Positions 60,879-64,000 of a DNA stretch of 64,000 bases are shown in pieces. A program made the position numbers and the translations under genes. The DNA is from Paraclostridium hominis. Its GTDB lineage: Bacteria; Bacillota; Clostridia; Peptostreptococcales; Peptostreptococcaceae. Under the pieces are notes generated by a model. That model saw nothing but the letters and a program-made list of their open reading frames with translations. It had not been told where the DNA came from and ran no database searches. Location of the stretch: assembly GCF_014306135.1 (NCBI RefSeq), contig NZ_JACRWD010000001.1, positions 186,001-250,000 of the forward strand, read 5' to 3'. Position 1 is the stretch's first letter; every line of letters starts with the position of its first letter.

Positions 60879-61517
60879 ATGGGGGATAGTAGGATAAATT
60901 ACACAGAAGAAAATTTTAAAGTATATACTAGCATGGTAAAGTATATAAGGAATTTAAAGATGTTGGATATTCACAAAAGAGAAATAAGTCAAAAGCTTTA
61001 TAATATGTATGTAAACTTAAGCTCTAAAAATATTAATTTAGAAAAACATATAGTTAATCCAAAAGAGTTTTGTGATAAGTTATGTGAAAATTATATAAAA
61101 AATACATCTTTATATATTGTATATTTAGAAACGGTTAAAAAGTTTTCAATTGTAGTTGCTATACTAGCTTTAGTTTGTGATTTAATTTTATACAAGCCTT
61201 TGGTAACTAAATACTTTGTTTACATATTATTAGGAGCACTTGTGGTTTCATTAATATTGACATATTTAAAATTGTATAGAGCTAGTAAGTATGGATTAAA
61301 TGAAGAATCATTAAAATATAAGATATTGTATAATACTATAGCTTTGATATTAATAGTGCCAATGTTTTTTATAAAAGAAAATATAAAATTAAATGGAAAT
61401 ATTAGTTTGATACTTATAGGAATTGTATCTATATCTATATTTTTTATAATTTCATTTGTAGTAAAAATAAATAAAAATAGTATAGATAAAAAAATAAGTT
61501 GTAAGAGTATAATTTAA
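60879..61517 (+). CDS. Hypothetical four-helix membrane protein
   Basis: A 212-residue protein with a soluble helical head (1-85, VYTSMVKYIRNLKMLDIHKREISQKLYNMY) and four membrane helices in two pairs (about 88-105, 111-131, 147-163, 173-193). The head-plus-four-helix design resembles DUF1129/DUF1700-type or permease-like membrane proteins, but I cannot assign a family. GGGGTG seven bases before the ATG and a TATAAT at 60833-60838 mark it as its own unit. Confidence 0.65.
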   Translation: MGDSRINYTEENFKVYTSMVKYIRNLKMLDIHKREISQKLYNMYVNLSSKNINLEKHIVNPKEFCDKLCENYIKNTSLYIVYLETVKKFSIVVAILALVCDLILYKPLVTKYFVYILLGALVVSLILTYLKLYRASKYGLNEESLKYKILYNTIALILIVPMFFIKENIKLNGNISLILIGIVSISIFFIISFVVKINKNSIDKKISCKSII

Positions 61518-61541
61518 TACTCTTACAACTTATTTTTTCTT
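61490..61541. terminator. Bidirectional terminator
   Basis: AAAAATAAGTTGTAAGAGTAT pairs with ATACTCTTACAACTTATTTTT between two convergent genes; the plus-gene stop lies within it. Confidence 0.92.
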
Positions 61542-62194
61542 TTAAAATTTAAACTTAAATTGTCTTTGTCGTTGATTAGAGAAGGGACATAAATTAATGA
61601 TGAGGCTATTACAAATAACAGCATACTATATATATTGTTATTTGAAAAAGTATAATCATAATTTGCATTAGTGAAGGTATTTAATAAAAATGTAAATGAG
61701 AAGTATAGTGAGCACGCTTTAATATTATCTATTATACAATTTGAATTTATTTTGAATTTTCTAATACCTACTAAATAAACTAAAGAATATAAAAGTAATA
61801 ATCTAGATGTTATATAAAAAAAGTATAGTATATGAGGAAAATCAACTGGAATATCCTTAAAGAAAATCAAATCTCCTATAGAACAAACTATGCTCCAAGA
61901 AAAAAAAATATTAAATAAATGGTATTTTTTCAAAAGTAAAATCGCAATACATATATATGTTGTAATTCTAGTTATCCCTATTGGTAATGAGTATAAAACA
62001 TTATAACTTCTTAAGGATATTAAACAAATTTGTTCTAGTATAATTTCAAATATAAATGATATGCAAATTATTTTTTCTATTAAATAGCTATACGGAAGTA
62101 GGTTTTTAGTTAATTTAGGTAATGAAAATAGAAATATAGCAACAAATATTAGAATTATTAAGTGTTGAGTAGAAAATACAAAACTAGGATTCAA
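61523..62194 (-). CDS. YwaF/TMEM164 family membrane protein
   Basis: A 223-residue protein with six or seven helices. FSTQHLIILIFVAIFLFSLP at the start, SLPIGITRITTYICIAILLLKKYHLFNIFFSWSIVCSIGDLIFF in the middle and FPHILYFFYITSRLLLLYSLVYLVG fit the YwaF integral membrane family. The usual LPLH(L/M)C of the family is SLPIGI here, so the conserved His is lost. Function unknown. Minus strand, single gene, GGGGGG before the ATG. Confidence 0.7.
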   Translation of the reverse strand: MNPSFVFSTQHLIILIFVAIFLFSLPKLTKNLLPYSYLIEKIICISFIFEIILEQICLISLRSYNVLYSLPIGITRITTYICIAILLLKKYHLFNIFFSWSIVCSIGDLIFFKDIPVDFPHILYFFYITSRLLLLYSLVYLVGIRKFKINSNCIIDNIKACSLYFSFTFLLNTFTNANYDYTFSNNNIYSMLLFVIASSLIYVPSLINDKDNLSLNFKRKNKL

Positions 62195-62405
62195 GCCGTT
62201 CCCCCCTAACTATTGGTTATGTAAAATAAAGATAAACATATAGTCATGTCCGTTTATACATTATATTCAGTACATACATAGATGATAATAAAATTTTAAA
62301 ATTTATATAAATATTTAATTGTAACAAAATATTAATTAGTTAATAAATTAGTATTATAGAAATTAAAAAATAGACATTTAAAATTGATCTAAGGGAAGTG
62401 ATTCT

Positions 62406-63362
62406 TTGAAAAGAATATGTATACAACCATGTGCAGATTGTGGTAGCAAGTATTGTCCATGTCATTTAGCGTATTCAGGGGATTGTATTCAGTGTAGTTT
62501 AATTCAAGGCAGTAAAACGTGTGATTGTATATGGCAAGGGGTATGTATATACAATGAATTAGAGCACAATAAAAATGTAGCTTGTAATCAAAAGATTGAT
62601 ACATTATGTGATGTTAAGGTAAAGAAAGAAATTTTAAAAGACATATATTTATTAGAAATAAAAACTCCTAAGAAGTTATTAGAAGAATTATTAAATCCAG
62701 GGTCATATATACTTCTAAGAGGTAAAAATGAAATTGACTCAAAGTATAATGTACCTATATCTGTTATGGATGTAGATCTTGAAAATGAACTTTTAAAAGT
62801 AGTTATAAAGGAAGTAGGACACAAAACTAAAAGTTTATTAAGTTCTAATGAGGTTTGGGTTAGAGGACCTTATTTAAATGGGGTACTTGGACTTAGAGAA
62901 TTTAAGTTAACTACAAATAGTAATGTAGCTGTAATATTAAGTGGATTATCTCAAGTTAATGCTCCTAAAATAATAAAATATATTTTGAAAAATAATAATT
63001 ACGTAGAAGTATTTATAGATACAAGAAGAACTATAGTAGATGAAGTTATAGAAAAAATTAAAGATTTAAACGTTAATATTCACTTTATAAATACAAAAGA
63101 AGATGAAGAGCTAATAAAAGATTTCATAAGAAGAAATAATGTTAAGTTAGTATATAGTGGAGGGTTTAATTCATTTAATAAAGATATAATGAAATTAGTT
63201 GATAGCGTTGATGAAAATATTAGATTTGCTATAGCAAATAATAATTTAATTGTTTGTGGAGAAGGTATATGTGGGGGTTGTACAGTTGTAGTTGATGGAA
63301 AAAGAATAAAATCTTGTAAGGCTCAGATAAATGGAAGAGATTACTTGAAAAGTTTAAAATAA
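62406..63362 (+). CDS. Cys-rich PyrK-like FAD/[2Fe-2S] electron-transfer protein
   Basis: A 318-residue protein from TTG 62406 with AAGGGAAGTG upstream. The first 47 residues hold ten Cys (5, 9, 12, 17, 19, 27, 30, 39, 41, 47), enough for two Fe-S clusters or zinc sites. Residues about 68-225 are a ferredoxin-reductase-like unit: PGSYILLRGKNE and PISVMDVDLENELLKVVIKEVG for the flavin part, AVILSGLSQVNAPKIIKYI for nucleotide. The end VCGEGICGGCTVVVDGKRIKSCK is the [2Fe-2S] motif of PyrK. It belongs to the dihydroorotate-dehydrogenase-electron-transfer/sulfide-dehydrogenase group. An FAD oxidoreductase gene follows after 34 bases; no pyrD is near, so the substrate is not orotate-linked on this evidence. 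Confidence 0.8.
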   Translation: MKRICIQPCADCGSKYCPCHLAYSGDCIQCSLIQGSKTCDCIWQGVCIYNELEHNKNVACNQKIDTLCDVKVKKEILKDIYLLEIKTPKKLLEELLNPGSYILLRGKNEIDSKYNVPISVMDVDLENELLKVVIKEVGHKTKSLLSSNEVWVRGPYLNGVLGLREFKLTTNSNVAVILSGLSQVNAPKIIKYILKNNNYVEVFIDTRRTIVDEVIEKIKDLNVNIHFINTKEDEELIKDFIRRNNVKLVYSGGFNSFNKDIMKLVDSVDENIRFAIANNNLIVCGEGICGGCTVVVDGKRIKSCKAQINGRDYLKSLK

Positions 63363-63396
63363 TATAATGTTTATATTGTTAAGGGGGGAATACAAA

Positions 63397-64000
63397 TTGG
63401 CAAAAGTAGTGGTTATAGGTGGAGGATGGGCTGGTTGTGCAGCCGCAATATCTGCAAAAAAAGCAGGTGCTGATGTTGTTTTGTTAGAAAGAACAGATTT
63501 ATTGTTAGGACTTGGTAATATTGGCGGGATAATGAGGAATAATGGTAGATATACAGCAACAGAAGAAGCCATAGTATTAGGTGCTAGTGAATTATTTGAA
63601 TTAACAGATAAATATTCTACACATAAAGACATGGATTTCCCGGGACATAAGCACTCTACTATATATAATGTTACAGAAATAGAGAAACCTGTAAGAGAAA
63701 AAATATTAAATATGGGTATTGATGTAAGATTTTTTGCTAGAGTGGTTGATGTTAAGTTAAATGGTAAAAAAATAGAGTCAGTTATTCTAGAAGATGGTGA
63801 AATTATAAGTGGAGATTCATTTGTGGAGACAACTGGTTCATCAGGACCTATGGGCAATTGCGCCAAGTATGGAAATGGTTGTGCTATGTGTGTGCTAAGA
63901 TGTCCATCTTTTGGTGGTAGGGTTAGTATAACTGCTAAATGTGGTGTTGAGGATATGGTTGGAAGAAGAAATACTGGAGAACTTGGCGCATTTAGTGGGT
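63397..64000 (+). CDS. FAD-dependent oxidoreductase, N-terminal part
   Basis: The frame runs from TTG 63397 (AAGGGGGGAAT upstream) off the right edge; 201 residues are visible. VVVIGGGWAGCAAAISAKKAG is the Rossmann FAD-binding start, followed by ERTDLLLGLGNIGGIM as in the GidA/FAD_oxidored families. Cys155, 162, 165 and 169 (C-x6-C-x2-C-x3-C, in NCAKYGNGCAMCVLRCP) look like a [4Fe-4S] site. With the PyrK-like partner just upstream it probably forms a two-subunit flavoenzyme. Substrate unknown. Confidence 0.8.
   Translation, partial: MAKVVVIGGGWAGCAAAISAKKAGADVVLLERTDLLLGLGNIGGIMRNNGRYTATEEAIVLGASELFELTDKYSTHKDMDFPGHKHSTIYNVTEIEKPVREKILNMGIDVRFFARVVDVKLNGKKIESVILEDGEIISGDSFVETTGSSGPMGNCAKYGNGCAMCVLRCPSFGGRVSITAKCGVEDMVGRRNTGELGAFSG

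Noticed and set aside
63354..63866. 170-residue minus-strand ORF
   Set aside because: It is the antisense shadow of the FAD oxidoreductase and the end of the PyrK-like gene, both with clear motifs on the plus strand.
1..64000. CRISPR arrays, insertion sequences, prophage, tRNA or rRNA genes
   Set aside because: No regularly spaced repeats, transposase or integrase motifs, tRNA-like cloverleaf or rRNA sequence were found on reading; topB alone does not show an integrative element.

Overview
The window is AT-rich, densely coded DNA from a spore-forming, Gram-positive anaerobe of the Clostridia, most likely the family Peptostreptococcaceae (Clostridioides, Paraclostridium, Romboutsia and relatives). 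This rests on the base composition and the strong AGGAGG-type ribosome sites. It also rests on spore genes (cotJA-cotJB-cotJC, gerW/ytfJ, Spo0A-type boxes) and the core gene order iscR-nifS-nifU ... mnmA-[T-box]-alaS-ireB ... ruvX-DUF1292 ... fur ... rnj ... dacF-M50-scpA-scpB-DUF2953-gerW. The family placement is recall of known gene orders, not a search. No rRNA, tRNA, insertion sequence, prophage or CRISPR array was seen.

Layout. 1-2.6 kb: tail of a MATE efflux pump, a pentapeptide-repeat protein, a seven-helix protein that aligns with microbial (type 1) rhodopsins, a candidate small RNA and a UPF0178 protein. 2.6-10.4 kb: topB (minus), a four-SH3 NlpC/P60 wall hydrolase, an unknown gene, the cotJ spore-coat operon (minus), a TtcA-like tRNA thiolase and a DEDDh exonuclease. 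10.5-19.8 kb: an orphan PTS EIIC, a membrane-anchored MORN-repeat protein followed by an NfeD-stomatin pair, an intracellular subtilisin, a second exonuclease, a non-RD protein kinase with a tiny coupled leader ORF, a secreted protein behind two Spo0A-type boxes, a 2[4Fe-4S] ferredoxin (minus), a monofunctional glycosyltransferase and a Cys-pair protein. 19.8-23.7 kb: a small gene that may be frameshifted, a SIMPL protein, rarA, an unknown protein and a GNAT acetyltransferase.

23.8-42.7 kb: the iron-sulfur/sulfur-relay cluster iscR-nifS-nifU. It is separated from mnmA-alaS by about 12.5 kb holding a two-component system with a membrane microprotein, pyruvate carboxylase (minus), an MFS drug pump behind duplicated inverted operators, membrane proteins, a DUF3783 protein and a decayed M24 peptidase. 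NifS is expected to supply sulfur both to NifU-built clusters and to MnmA; alaS is controlled by an Ala T-box. 42.7-52.9 kb: ireB, a large AlkP-like membrane protein, ruvX, DUF1292, a YdcF protein, an LCP wall ligase, fur with a palindrome on its own -10, a YdjM-like protein, RNase J, YlbF and an MsmK-type sugar ATPase. 53.0-60.7 kb: a PucR-type regulator, DUF503, dacF, a site-2 protease homologue, scpA-scpB, DUF2953-gerW, a MarR regulator and an M17 aminopeptidase. 60.7-64.0 kb: two membrane proteins, then a Cys-rich PyrK-like electron-transfer protein and an FAD oxidoreductase cut by the window end.

The most unusual items are the rhodopsin-like protein, which keeps the Schiff-base lysine and Asp85 equivalents but has Ser for Asp212, and the A AAA AAG slippery site in a 51/56-residue ORF. 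Others are the Cys-rich flavoprotein pair at the right edge and the AlkP-like protein with an altered metal/nucleophile motif.
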